64,000 nucleotides of DNA from positions 283,026,206 through 283,090,205 of the forward strand of contig NC_092872.1 in the NCBI RefSeq assembly GCF_028372415.1. The letters are read 5' to 3'. Origin of the DNA: Notamacropus eugenii (taxonomy: Eukaryota; Chordata; Mammalia; Diprotodontia; Macropodidae). Made by a program: the position numbers and the translations under genes. Below the pieces are notes generated by a model. It saw only the letters and a list, made by a program, of their open reading frames with translations, was not told the DNA's origin and did no database searches. This document shows, piece by piece, positions 9,899 through 20,644 of this stretch (the stretch's first letter is position 1; every line of letters starts with the position of its first letter).

Positions 9899-11079
9899 CA
9901 ACATAACATAAATTGTTAAGGGGTGTGGGCAAAGTGGAAAAATAGAGTTACCAGAGACCTGTAGCTACTGTCCAAACCCTTCTCTTTACAGAACTCAGAG
10001 ATCTCTAGATTCCAAGTCTAAGACTCTTTGCTGCTATCCTTTTTGAACGGACTCTACACCATCTCTGAGAGTCAAACGCTAGGCCTCTTCAACAGATCTG
10101 TGGTCCCATGGAGGTATTCTCTCCACTGACACACATGATAACCCATCCATGACTTCTCATCTTGTGAGAGCTAACCTATGCTCTCCCATAGATCCTCCAG
10201 AGAAGATTTCCCTGGCACACTGGGGATCATTCTCTTGTCCTTTATACATCTTGTGGGTACAAACACACCAATGCAAGCTACCTATGTGTGGTATTCCAAA
10301 ATCTGACTACATGAACAACCCATGCCTTTAGCCACCATAACTTTGCATACTGATTGATACCTTTTGTGTCATTTCTGAAATATAGGCAATCCCTGGGTAA
10401 GAGAAAATTGTCCCAGTAAAGGCTATATTTTCCACAATGTCTGAGCCTGTATAATTGATTTCTCCTTGATTCATTTCAAAAGGTTCCTTTTCCCCAAAGG
10501 TTGTATGTCTAGGGAGCAAGATGGTTATATCACAAATGTCACAGCTAAAAGGAAATGTCAGCAGTGGAGGCTGTGAATTGGTTCATTACCACAAAAAGCC
10601 AAGGAGACTTCTGGGAATGAGAAAGCAGCGGTCATAGTGCCTTGTTGTTGTTGTTTCGTTGCTGTTGGAGTAAACATGGTGCAAGATGCAGAGGGATTCC
10701 AGCCACATACCAGAAGCTGCCTGAGAGACAGTGGGGACAGGGAAGGAGGCAATCATCTAGACATGGAGGCCAAGCCAAGCAGGAAACCGTCCAAGAGTAT
10801 AATCAAGCTGCACAGGCCTTCATGCTTTACCCACTTTGGAAGCATGAAAAGTCTTGAGATGAGAAAAGGGGATGAGGAGTCCTTTCTTCAAGGATAGCTG
10901 CTAAGATTGATTGTTACTTCATTGTACAATTCTTTCTCAATTAAATGGTTTACTATTTCAATTCATGTTCATTTCCTGGCCTGTTAGCATGATGACATGC
11001 TAAGTATAGTTGTCATTTCCCAATTGAAGTGGAAGATGATAATCCCTCTCTATCTGTACTGGTCAGATCATTTTATTCA
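9899..11079. other. unassigned DNA
   Basis: No family recognised. The overlapping frames at 10637-10897 are short and not protein-like. Confidence 0.4.
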
Positions 11080-11275
11080 TTTCTGACACTTCATTATTAA
11101 TGTGGATATTAATTAAAAAGCATCCAGGGGAAGATAAACCAGGATGGAAAAGGTCCTCAGTTTGAAGTTTCCAGAAGAACTGGGTATTTTTTTCCTGGAA
11201 AATAGAAGAATTTGGAGGTACGTGATAGTGGTACTCAGCTATTTGAAGGGCTCTTGCATGGAAAAGGGATTAGAC
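11080..11275 (-). mobile_element. CR1/L3 LINE fragment, antisense, left part
   Basis: 'aaaccaggatggaaaaggtc' and 'gctatttgaagggctcttgc' followed by 'atggaaaaggga' match the reverse strand of the mammalian L3/CR1 3' region. The copy is split by a hAT element and resumes at 11487. Confidence 0.65.
11268..11275 (+). repeat. 8-bp target-site duplication of hAT, left
   Basis: gattagac here and aattagac at 11487-11494 match at 7 of 8 positions. Eight base pairs is the TSD length of the hAT superfamily. Confidence 0.7.
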
Positions 11276-11486
11276 CAGGATTAGGGAACCTGTGGCCTTG
11301 AAATCACATGTGGCCCTATAAGTCCTCAAGTGCAGCCCTTTGACTGAATCCAAACTTCACAGACTCCACCTCCAACTCTGATCCCCTTAAGGATTTGTTC
11401 TGTGATGTTCAAATTCAGTCAAAAGGCCTCACTTGAGAACTTAGAGGGCCACATGTGGCCTCAAAGCCACAGGTTCTCTACTACTG
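11276..11486 (+). mobile_element. non-autonomous hAT-type transposon nested in CR1/L3
   Basis: 211-bp element with terminal inverted repeats: it starts CAG(g)A(tt)AG(g)GAACCTGTGGC and its reverse complement starts CAG(t)A(gt)AG(a)GAACCTGTGGC. The interior is non-coding ('gaatccaaacttcacagact', 'gatttgttctgtgatg'). Removing it and one TSD copy rejoins the interrupted CR1/L3. A second copy of the family is at 32885-33025. Confidence 0.75.
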
Positions 11487-11640
11487 AATTAGACTTTTTC
11501 TGCTTGGCCCCAAAAGACAGAAACTGTCATGAAAATTTAAAAGAGGCAACCTTTGATTTGATGAAAAAACAAACTGTACCCAAGCATGCTGGGCTGTCTC
11601 TGAGATGAGTGGGGGTTGGATGTTTATGGTTCAGTTTTGG
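11487..11640 (-). mobile_element. CR1/L3 LINE fragment, antisense, right part
   Basis: 'ttttctgcttggccccaaaa' then 'gacagaaactg', and 'gaggcaacctttgatttgat', continue the CR1/L3 broken at 11275. The first eight bases (11487-11494) are the right TSD. Confidence 0.65.
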
Positions 11641-11854
11641 ACATTAGTTAATTTCCCAATTCTCCCCCACCTCCCACTGGAGCATGAAACCTTTCCTTAT
11701 CACAAAGAAACACATTCAGCAAAAGCAAAGCAATGCATTGACCATGTCTGGCAGAAAATGTCTCCTTGAGCACCTGTAGGCCACAACTACTCTACAGGAA
11801 AGAAGCAGATTTCAATACTAGTCCTTTAAAGTCAAAACTATTATCAACTTGTTT

Positions 11855-12085
11855 TTCCTTTTGATGTTAGTTGGGATGTCAGAGACATCTAGCCCTACCT
11901 ATGATAATGAACCTCTATACTATGCCCAGTAAGTGGTGATCTAGTCTTTCCTTAAAAGGCTCCAGTGAAGGGAACCCCACTATTTCCAGAAGCAGCTCAT
12001 TCCACTGGTCCATAGCTCTAATTGTTGGCTGGGCATTGTATTGATCTGAATTCTGATCTCTCAGAGGTACAAGTCTGTGTGAACT
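11855..12085 (+). mobile_element. CR1/L3 LINE 3' fragment
   Basis: 'aagtggtgatctagtctttc' then 'ggctccagtgaagggaaccc', 'cattccactggtccatagct' and 'ctaattgttgg' follow the L3/CR1 consensus order on the sense strand. Confidence 0.7.
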
Positions 12086-12249
12086 GGACTTTGGTCCTTA
12101 ATCCTTTTGTTTTTACTCAAGTATGACCAATCCCTCTGCCTGCCACAGAGAATCCTGTGGATCCCTTTACCATCCCATTTCAAAAGAATAACTCTTTGGA
12201 TGCTGTCAAAAGTGCAGTGTTGTTAAAAAATAACTGTCACCATTGTTGT

Positions 12250-12430
12250 AGTTCTAGAACATCAAGGGACATTGGAAGTCATCCAATCCAGCCCCCTCAC
12301 TTTACAGGTGAGGAAAGTGAGGCTTCGATGGGCTACACGAATTGTTCAAGGTCACATTGTATTTATAACACCAAGAGTTGACCCTAAGTCCTCCCACAGC
12401 AAATTCAGTATTCTTTTCACTGTCCCTTAC
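12250..12430 (-). mobile_element. MIR SINE, antisense
   Basis: 'catccaatccagccccctca' then 'ctttacaggtgaggaaagtg', 'aattgttcaaggtcaca' and 'agtattcttttcactgtccc'. Confidence 0.75.
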
Positions 12431-14180
12431 TTCTTACCCCCTCAAATAAGTGGCAAGCCTATGAAAAAACACAGCTTCTCCCTCTAAAGAAAGTCTGTAT
12501 GGACCCCTCCAAAACTCAGTCATCTCTTCCATTGTGGTCTAATGCTTTTTTATGCCCTTTTTTCAAGGCCTGCAGAAATTAAATGAAAAGATACAGCATA
12601 ATTAGAACATTTTTCCTCATTGTGAATGTTAATCCCACTGGTGAACAGATGAAGAACTCACAGGCATGGGTTCCTGGTGCCAGGCATCTGTAGCTTCTTC
12701 TCATTTTGAATAATTCATTATTTAAATACTTGAGTGCCTGTCACAAACAGGGCTGCCCATTCTATCAGGTGGCTTAGAGAAAGGAACTGATTAATTTCAC
12801 CAATATTTCCACACAAAACACATTTAAATCCCATTTATGTTGATTACAAGTCATTGAAATGCAATTGCTAACAATCTTGTATGTTTAGTTAGTCACCCAG
12901 GGTCCAATTTAATGAGATGAAGTATGATCTTCCATGAAAAGCTAATAAGGTCATAGATAGAACTCATGTACCTGGCCAACTGACTCAGAAGAAAAGTTGC
13001 CTGGGGTGGGGGGATGTTTATGCAAAATGATGGCTATCCACCAATAAGCCTATTAGAAGGGCTTATGTGAGGACCTCTGGTTCCTCAGCTGTCCATAGAA
13101 TTTCAAATAACAAGCTCAAGAAGTAAAGACTTAAGGCAAACACTTGGATGTTTTGTCCATGGGATGCCTAGTATGTGGCCATTTAGATACATTTTGGTAC
13201 CTCATTGACTGTTGAATGGGTAGAATAAATGGAAAATGCCTATTGTACAGAGCGTGACTTGCAATGGGATGACTAATATATTGAATTTGTCCATCAGTAC
13301 ATGTCTCTAAATATGGGATCTAAGACAGGAGCTGCAAGAAAACAGTGATTTGGGCAAATAGGAACAAATAGGTTGAGATACATCTCTGATATTGTGCAGC
13401 AATTGCAACAACAACAACCTTTGCCCAGAGCAAAACCCCATGTTTTTAATAATGTATTCTCCCCCTCTCATTGCAAAGCTTAGAACCCAAGAATTCACAT
13501 TGTGAGAGATCCAGAGACAATTGAGAGACATATGGTATGTGTGAACAGCCTGTAGTCTGATTCCCAGATTAAATTGGGAGGAGAGTTTGACACAGACTGG
13601 TCAAAGACTTGGCATGTTCCAGGTTGCTTTTAAAAAGTTGAGCCTGCCAGCCCTCAAGAAGTCAAGGTAAATTTAAAACAAAGGAGGAGCTTTGTGGTGG
13701 GTGATCTCTATACATCTGACGGAGGGTGGTGAGGAAGAGGGTTGGAGCAGGTGGAGAATAAAATTTTCTCTCCTCCCCACCCATAGGCCATCATTTCTTG
13801 TAGCAGGGATACTCATCCAGGAGGAGACACCACATCTGGCAAGCATCAGAGAGAAATATAAGCACAGTAAATTAGCAGCAGTTAGACTCTTCAGGGAGTT
13901 ATTTCTTATAGAAGTGAGGAAAGCAGACGAGAGATTCAAAAAAGAACCAGCCTTGACTATGGAGAGTCAACCTTCTCAGAGAACAATGGCCCCAAGTATC
14001 CCAGATGAGCGAGCCCAACACATCCAAGCTTCTAGGAGGAGGCAGCAGAGTGAGGGAGCAGCAGGAGAGCACCACAAGACAAGGACCCTGCAATACAAAA
14101 GGAGTAGGTCACCATGTCCATGTGTTTCCTAAAAGTGTGCCTCATTGAACTCATACTCTTAGCTGTGCCCTCTCTTCTAT
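12431..14180. other. unassigned, largely repeat-free DNA
   Basis: About 1.7 kb with no transposon I can name. Part of it (about 12690-12960) is AT-rich with motifs such as 'ttcattatttaaatac' and 'actgattaatttcacc', a conserved-element-like composition. The 146-codon plus frame at 13692-14132 has a Lys/Glu/Arg-rich middle but no recognised motif, and I treat it as chance. Confidence 0.4.
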
Positions 14181-14185
14181 TGAAT

Positions 14186-14375
14186 ATACACATACACACA
14201 CACACATACACATATATATGTTTATAGATATATGTATATATACCCACATGTACATATATATTTATATGTTTATGTATATATGTGTGTGTATATATACATA
14301 TATGTACATGTTTGCATATATACACAAATATACATACACATAATACACAAATACACATACTCATAAATATACATC
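14186..14375. repeat. (TA/CA/TG) microsatellite tract
   Basis: About 190 bases of alternating purine-pyrimidine sequence (cacaca, tatata, gtgtgt, tacaca). It produces the spurious Tyr/His/Ile/Cys-rich minus frame at 14032-14364. Confidence 0.9.
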
Positions 14376-15210
14376 TTTCTAAGAGATTATGACCTAGGTT
14401 TTTGGTACGAATATTGTGTAGCTACCCTTCATACTATACTATTTTAGTAAATGCCTTTGTTTTGAGCTAAATTTGTCTACGGGATGACTATGAAGGGTAA
14501 GCATACCAGTTGGGGCTCATGACCTACAGTTTTAGGAATATAGATGTTTCAACTAGTCATGAATCTAAGTGTTATCACCTCTCTGGCAATCCAGTCTTCA
14601 CATCCATGAGTGCAAGTAGGGGAAACATCCCAGAAGGGGTGTCACAAAGGCATTTAGAAACCATAATAAGGTGTCAGCTAAGGACAGGAGGCAAGAAGAT
14701 CATATGTGGCTTCACACATGAGATAAGCATCAAGGTCTCCATTTACCTCTGGCAGGAAAGAAGCAAGTACTTAGTTCAGCTTGCACTTTCTTCAGGGCTG
14801 GCGTATCCTGGTCAGATGAGCCTGTCCCTTAAATGAAACATAGTATGGTGAGTGAGAGTGGAGAAGCTGGTGGCAGACATGGCTCTCTCACACTGTCATT
14901 GCTCAGAGTTGGTGGTCAGGGTTTTCAGTTCTATCACCTGCATTGGCTTCTGTGATTCCAAGGAAAGCAATCTGGAATTCAGACAGTCCAGCAATGTGTC
15001 CCTGGGTATCTGATGGGCTCTACACTCAGGAACCATATTCTCTAAAGCCAGGACATGGAGGATATTTAAGAGGGAGCAATGAAGGAGTCTGGGAGCTGAG
15101 CATCTGACCATTAGCACTGATTGCTGGCCCATCAAGAGGCATCTTGTTGATACAACATGACACAAGGAGATTTTCTTTTTAATATAAGGAAATGCCATTT
15201 TATCATCATC
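14376..15210. other. unassigned DNA
   Basis: No repeat recognised. Frames at 14510-14836 (+) and 14896-15198 (-) are about 100 codons and carry no recognisable motif. Confidence 0.4.
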
Positions 15211-15214
15211 TATG

Positions 15215-15385
15215 AAATCCTGAGATTGAACTCAATGGTTCACTAATATTCCTCATGACTCTAGATCTGTGTGACCTTCTGCAGGTCACTTACTTTGCCC
15301 AAGCTTCTACATCAGTAAAATGGGGAGGGTGGTGGATGAGATGTCCTCTGAAGTCCCAACCAGCTCAAGTTCAATGACACTAAGG
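15215..15385 (+). mobile_element. MIR SINE
   Basis: 'tgtgaccttctgcaggtcac', 'ttctacatcagtaaaatggg' and 'tctgaagtcccaaccagctc'. Confidence 0.75.
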
Positions 15386-15784
15386 AGTAAAATTGGATAT
15401 TAACTTTCATTAAGAAAAGTTGAGCAGTTTGATAAATGCAAGGCATTACCACATTTACTCACAAAAATCCTCTCCTCCTTTTTTCAGTAGCCAATGAGCA
15501 ATTGGTGTGTTGTACAGCTCTTTGTGTGCTACTGGGCTCACTGCAATCCAGGGATTCAGAGGGAGGATGAATGTTATTGTTGATGACAAGGAATCTTCCC
15601 TCTTATTAGGAGACAAGATGAACCCATATGGAGCAGCAATGAAGGAAGTAAGATGGTGCATGATCCAGTAATGGAGCAGAGGACATTGGTGTTATAGGTG
15701 ACCAATGAGGTTCAATGAGGTCTGAAATGGACAAGATTGATTGCAAGGAGGATGCGAGACTTCAGCCAGGCCTTGGATTCACTT

Positions 15785-15823
15785 CAGTTTACTTTAGCAG
15801 ACATTTATTAAGAGTTTACTGTG
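15785..15823 (-). mobile_element. L2 3' end, antisense, split by HAL1 (left piece)
   Basis: 'gcagacatttattaagagtt' is the reverse complement of the L2 3' terminus. The sequence resumes at 18000 after the HAL1 insertion. Confidence 0.75.
15810..15823 (+). repeat. target-site duplication, left copy, HAL1-like copy 2
   Basis: aagagtttactgtg is repeated exactly at 17986-17999. Confidence 0.9.
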
Positions 15824-17157
15824 AGGAGCCAAGATTGCAGAGTAGAAAGATACACATATGCTAGCTCCTAACCCACAGCCCATAAAATACCTGTAAAGAA
15901 GAACTCCCAACAAATTCTGGAGCAGCAGAAGCCACAGAACAATGGAGCGGAGGAGACATCTGTTCCAGAGAGACCTGAAAAACTGACACAAAAGGTCCAT
16001 CACGCACCGGACCCAGAGCAGAGCCCAGCCCTACCTTGGCCACATGGCACCGAGGGGAGCAGATCTGAGCAGGCTTCAGGGACAGAATCTCCAGCAGCCG
16101 CACAGGTCCCTCCACCCACAGGTACCAAAGGTCAGTGAGAGAGTCTTTTTGGCTTGCCTAGAGGGGAGCAGGGTGTCTCCATAACTCAGGCCCCCTTGGG
16201 AGGCAGCAGCAGAGGCAGCAGCAGACAAGGGCTCCCAAAGCAGGCAGGAGCTCAGATCCATTGTTGAAGGTCTCCTCATAAACCCCCTGAGGGAACTGAG
16301 CCCTGTGAGGTGGCCCTGCCCCAACCTGCGCACCTGAACTTAATCTCACACTGAATAGCAGCCCCGCCAAAGCCCTGAGGCTGGGGAGCAGCATTTGAAT
16401 CTCAGACCCCAATTGCTGGGTGGGCAGATCTGGAGGCAAAGTGGGTGTGGAAAGGAAATTCAGAAGTCAAGTAACTGGCTGGGAAAACGCCCAGAAAAGG
16501 GAAAAAAATAAGACCATAGAAGGTTACTTTCTTGGTGAACAGGTGTCTCCTCCCTTCATTTCTGATGAGGAAGAACAATGCTTAACATCAGGGAAAGACA
16601 TAGAAATCAAGGCTTCTGTATCCCAAACATCCAAAATAAATATTCAATGGTCTCAGGCCATGGAGGAGCTCAAAAAGGATTTTGAAAATCAAGTTAGAGA
16701 GGTGAAGGAAAAACTGGGAAGAGAAATGAGAGAGATGCAAGAAAAGCATGAAAAGCAGGTCAACACCTTGCTAAAGGAGACCCAAAAAAAATGCTGAAGG
16801 AAGTAAGACCTTTAAAAATAGGCTAACTCAATTGGCAAAAGAGGTTAAAAAAGCCAATGAGGAGAAGAATGCTTTAAAAAACAGAATTAGCCAAATGGAA
16901 AAGGAGGTTCAAAAGCTCACTGAAGAAAATAGTTCTTTCAAAATTAGAATGGAACAGATGGAGGCTAATGACTTTATGAGAAACAAAGAAATCACAAAAC
17001 AAAACCAAAAGAATGAAAAAATGGAAGATAATGTGAAATATCTCATTGGAAAAACAACTGACCTGGAAAATAGATCCAGGAGAGACAATTTAAAAATTAT
17101 GGGACTCTCTGAAAGCCATGATCAAAAAAAGAGCTTAGTAGTCGGTGGGATTACACA

Positions 17158-17188
<31 letters not shown>

Positions 17189-17985
17189 CAGACCACAGAG
17201 TGAATTGAATAGGATGGGATCATATCTTTAAAAAATGAAATCAAGCAGTGAGAGAGAAATATATTGAGAGGAGAAAGGGAGAAATGGAATGGGGCAAATT
17301 ATCTCTCATAAAAGAGGCAAGCAAACGACTTTTTAGTGGAGGGAAAAAGAGGGGAGGGGAGAGAAAAACATGAAGTTTACTCTCATCACATTCCACTAAA
17401 GGAAGGAATAAAATGCACACTCATTTTGGTATGAAAACCTATTTTACAATACAGGAAAGTGGGGGAGAAGGGGATAAGCAGGGTGGGGGGCAGGATGGAA
17501 GGGAGGGCAATGGGAGGAGGGAGCAATTTGAAGTCAACACTCTTGGGGAGGGACAGGATCAAAAGAGAGAATAGAAGCAATGGGTGGCAGGACAGGATGG
17601 AGGGAAATATAGTTAGTCTCACACAACACAACTATTATGGAAGTCATTTGCAAAACTACACAGATCTGGCCTATATTGAATTGCTTGCCTTCCCAAAGGG
17701 AATGAGTGGGGAGGGAGGGATGAACAACTGACGAGTACTGTTCTTGCTACTAGGAAATAAGAAATACAGGTAATGGGGTATAGAAAGTTATCTGGACTTA
17801 CAGGACAAAAGAGAAGATGGGGACAAGGGAAGGGAGGGATGATAGAAGAAAGGGCAGATTGGAGACAGGGGTAATTAGAATGCTTGGTGTTTTGGGGTGC
17901 GGGGAGGAGACAAATGGGGAGAAAATTTGGAACCCAAAATTTTGGGAAAATGAATGTTAAAAGTTAAATAAATAAATTTTTTAAA
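15824..17985 (+). mobile_element. HAL1-like element, copy 2, internally deleted
   Basis: Starts 'aggagccaagattgcagagt', a typical L1 5' start, and ends in an A/T-rich tail before an exact 14-bp TSD. The ORF1 N-terminal half lies in two frames: 16420-16797 with 'SQAMEELKKDFENQVREVKE', and 16832-17203 with 'MEKEVQKLTEENSSFKIRME', separated by a +1 shift. Both read as heptad-rich coiled coil. At about 17136 the sequence jumps from mid-ORF1 to the equivalent of position 3231 in copy 1. This removes about 570 bases that encode the ORF1 C-terminal RNA-binding half. The 3' UTR has the same G-rich purine tract (17336-17365). No ORF2 is present. Confidence 0.88.
17152..17190. repeat. (CA)n microsatellite inside HAL1 copy 2
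   Basis: Alternating AC with one interruption near 17165, placed just after the internal deletion junction. Copy 1 has only a degenerate 'ttatacacatgtatatat' here, so the dinucleotide has changed differently in the two copies. Confidence 0.9.
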
Positions 17986-17999
17986 AAGAGTTTACTGTG
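17986..17999 (+). repeat. target-site duplication, right copy, HAL1-like copy 2
   Basis: Exact match to 15810-15823. Confidence 0.9.
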
Positions 18000-18540
18000 T
18001 TCTACACATTATGCTAAGCATCAATGATACAAAGAGAAAAACCAAACAGGCCTTGTCATCAAGGGCCCTACATTCATGAAAAGGATGAAACAACAAATGG
18101 GGGCATTGTTCTAGGAGAGGAGGAAGGTCCCTTTCATGTCTCAATCTATGACCCTATGCGCACTGATAAATCAACAGACAGCAATGCCAAGATATTTCAG
18201 GAAGGAGAGAACACTAGCCAATAGTGTGGGAGAATGAGGAGAGAAAGGGTGGGTCAGGAAAGACTTCATGTAGGAGGTGGTACCTCAGCTGGCCTTGGAA
18301 GGAAGCCTGGGATTCTGTGAAGTGAAGGTGAGCAGGAAAGCATCTCAGGTATTAGGGACCACCCGGACAAGAGCACGTGGGTGGGGAATGAAGAGCAGCC
18401 AGTTTGACTGGAACAGAGAGTGAGGGAAAGGGAATCACAGCATCAGATTGGAATGTTAGTGGGAGCCAGCTTATGGAGGACCTTTAATGCCAGGCTGAGG
18501 AGTGAGAATCTGTGCTTTGTGTTGAATAATAAAATTTGGC
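18000..18540 (-). mobile_element. L2 antisense, continuation after HAL1
   Basis: 'ttatgctaagcatcaatgat' picks up where 15823 stopped. Further on, 'ggtacctcagctggccttgg' then 'aaggaagcctggg', 'gccagtttgactggaacaga' and 'ctttaatgccaggctgagga' follow the reverse strand of L2 ORF2 and 3' UTR in order. Confidence 0.75.
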
Positions 18541-18609
18541 CAAGCATAAGAGAGAGGAGAAGGCATAGCAAAGTGAATGCCTAGAAAAGCAATGTGGCAG
18601 AGAGGAAAG

Positions 18610-18795
18610 AATCAAAGGATCTGACCTAGAGGGACAAGTCTGCCATTCCCATAACCTCTCTGGGCCTTAGTTTTCTTACCTCTCACATGGGGATAATACC
18701 ACTTGTTCTACCTACCATACACGATAATTGTGAGGAACAAATGAAATAATGTAGTTGAAGTATTTTGTACCTTTGAAGTGTCTGATAAGTATCCC
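18610..18795 (+). mobile_element. MIR SINE
   Basis: 'cctctctgggccttagtttt', 'cttacctctcacatgg' and 'attgtgaggaacaaatgaaa' match the forward core and 3' part. Confidence 0.75.
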
Positions 18796-18859
18796 TGCCT
18801 GAGTACCAGACTTTGTTCCTTGTTCAGCCCTGTACATGCAGGTTGGAGGGCAAAAAAGC

Positions 18860-18985
18860 ACAAGTTTGACTTGAGTCTGAGTGTGAATCCTGCTGCCACT
18901 ATTTTTTATAACCTGTGTGATCTTGGGCCAGTCATTTCTTGGTCTTGGGTCTCAGTTTCATTTTCTGTATCTCTGACATTCTGGG
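18860..18985 (+). mobile_element. MIR SINE fragment
   Basis: 'ctgtgtgatcttgggccagt', 'catttcttgg' and 'ctcagtttcattttctgtat'. Confidence 0.65.
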
Positions 18986-19179
18986 ATTCTGTTACTACAG
19001 TGCGTGTGGCTACTGAGACCCACCTGACATGTGATTGGATGAAATGGAGATGATCCTACTGAGGCAGCCATGTCCTTGCTGGAGAAGGGTGGCATTAGAG
19101 GACAGTCCACCATTGGAGCCACCAAAATCTGGTGAAGGATCTAATATGGCAAGAACTGAGGAGGCATTTAAGCCTCCTT

Positions 19180-19375
19180 GCGCTTTGTAGCTGCGTGAAC
19201 CTAGACAAGTCACTTGAACTCTGTTTGCCTCAATTTACTCATCTATAAAGTGGGGATAATGACAACATCTAACTCTAGGGTCCATGCAAGGATCAAATAA
19301 AATAATTATTTTCAAGTGTTTAGCACAGTGCTTGTCACATAGTAAGCACTATATAAATATTAGCTATTATTATTA
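19180..19375 (+). mobile_element. MIR-like SINE with long 3' end
   Basis: 'agacaagtcacttgaactct', 'tcatctataaagtggggata', 'cacagtgcttgtcacatagt' and 'atattagctattattatt' show a full core plus the marsupial 3' end with its ATT repeats. The same type occurs at 62510-62760. Confidence 0.8.
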
Positions 19376-20445
19376 AATAAAATTCTCTTATCATATAAAA
19401 TATGTGAAGTTATATAATGATAATTAAAATGATTGTGATTAAAGTAGGACAGTGATAGGTTCAAAGGGGATTTGACTTGACCCCAGTAAGAAGGCATGAA
19501 TGGGGAACTGAGAAACAAGAGCCCAGAATTGTCATCAAGGTATGATGGGGTCATAGGAGTAGGATACAAAGAAAGAGATGGATATAACTCTTCAAAGCAA
19601 AAGTGGACAGGACCTAGTAAGTAATTGGAAAGGAGAGGTGAAGGAGGAGCCATGGTTGGAATCAACAGTGCTGAGAGATCACTGGAAGGTACCATGTGTG
19701 TTGGACAGATCTCCTTTGGTAGATTTATGGGAGGTCATGGGCAAAAGCTGCACAAGATGGGTGGGCTTGGGTTGAAGGCAATCCACATCAGTGGTGCGTA
19801 GGAGTAAACATGAAATCTTCCCCTTTTCTAACACTGGTCTCTGAGAAAAAATTCTGAATCAGAATGCGTATTCTTATGACAAAACCACTTTAATTCAGTT
19901 TCAACAGGAATACATTAAGAACCAACAGTCCTCTCATTTTGAAAGCTCTGTTTAGGTAGGAAAGGGATGGGGATGAATGGTGAGGTTCATGGTTTTAAGA
20001 GACACACGAGAATGCCTTATCTACTTAGTTCCAAGGAGGTATGTTTATCCTCTGCCTGGAGAATGCACAGCCCATCACTGACTGCCCCATGAGAACCAGC
20101 CCTGTGTTCCCTTCTCAATGGACAAAAGGCAGCTCTGTTGAACCCTAAACAGAGCGCTGGTGATGGAATGAGCAAAAGCTCTTGTTTCTTTGCAGAACAG
20201 TTGGGTATGTGCTAGATGGAGGGTTCACTTTTCCCCAGCTTTGCTTCTCCTAAAAATACTCAAATTCTTCATTTGTCACTCTCCTTGAAGCTTTTTTTAG
20301 TAATTTTTTCTAATGGTGATTACTTGTGCAATGAATTTTCCTCCCTGAGAAAAGACAAGTATCAAAGTACAATATTATTAATGTATCAAGGCCACAGGAG
20401 CAGGAGTCCCTAGTACTCTAGATCCATTGCTATGGCATCCTAAAT
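19376..20445. other. mostly unassigned DNA
   Basis: The 19440-19700 part is purine-rich and may be degraded antisense L2 ('gagaaacaagagcccagaat'). The rest matches nothing I recognise. Confidence 0.35.
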
Positions 20446-20449
20446 ACAA

Positions 20450-20640
20450 TTAAAAAAATACAAAATCCTCTGCTTGCCATTTAAACACTGTGGAAGCTGT
20501 CTCCCAAATGCTGTTCTTCTTTTATTTGACATCGTTCTTTTCCATGCACCCTCCATCTGAGTCACATCAGCTACTGCATGAGCTATTCCATCTCCTGCCC
20601 CCTGACCTTTGCACACTTGGTCCCCCATGTCTCAAATGCA
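20450..20640 (+). mobile_element. L2 ORF2 3' fragment
   Basis: 'tacaaaatcctctgcttgcc' then 'atttaaacact', and 'cctttgcacacttggtcccc', match the sense strand of the L2 ORF2 end. Immediately followed by an L2 in the opposite orientation. Confidence 0.6.
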
Positions 20641-20644
20641 CTCA

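Noticed and set aside
13692..14132. 146-codon plus-strand ORF with a charged middle
   Set aside because: No known motif, no homolog recalled, and the opposite strand is also open. Left as unassigned.
14032..14364. 110-codon Cys/Tyr/His-rich minus ORF
   Set aside because: Translation of a TA/CA/TG simple repeat.
16420..17203. A host coiled-coil gene
   Set aside because: The coiled coil is L1/HAL1 ORF1. The same sequence occurs at 2180-2700 and both copies have TSDs.
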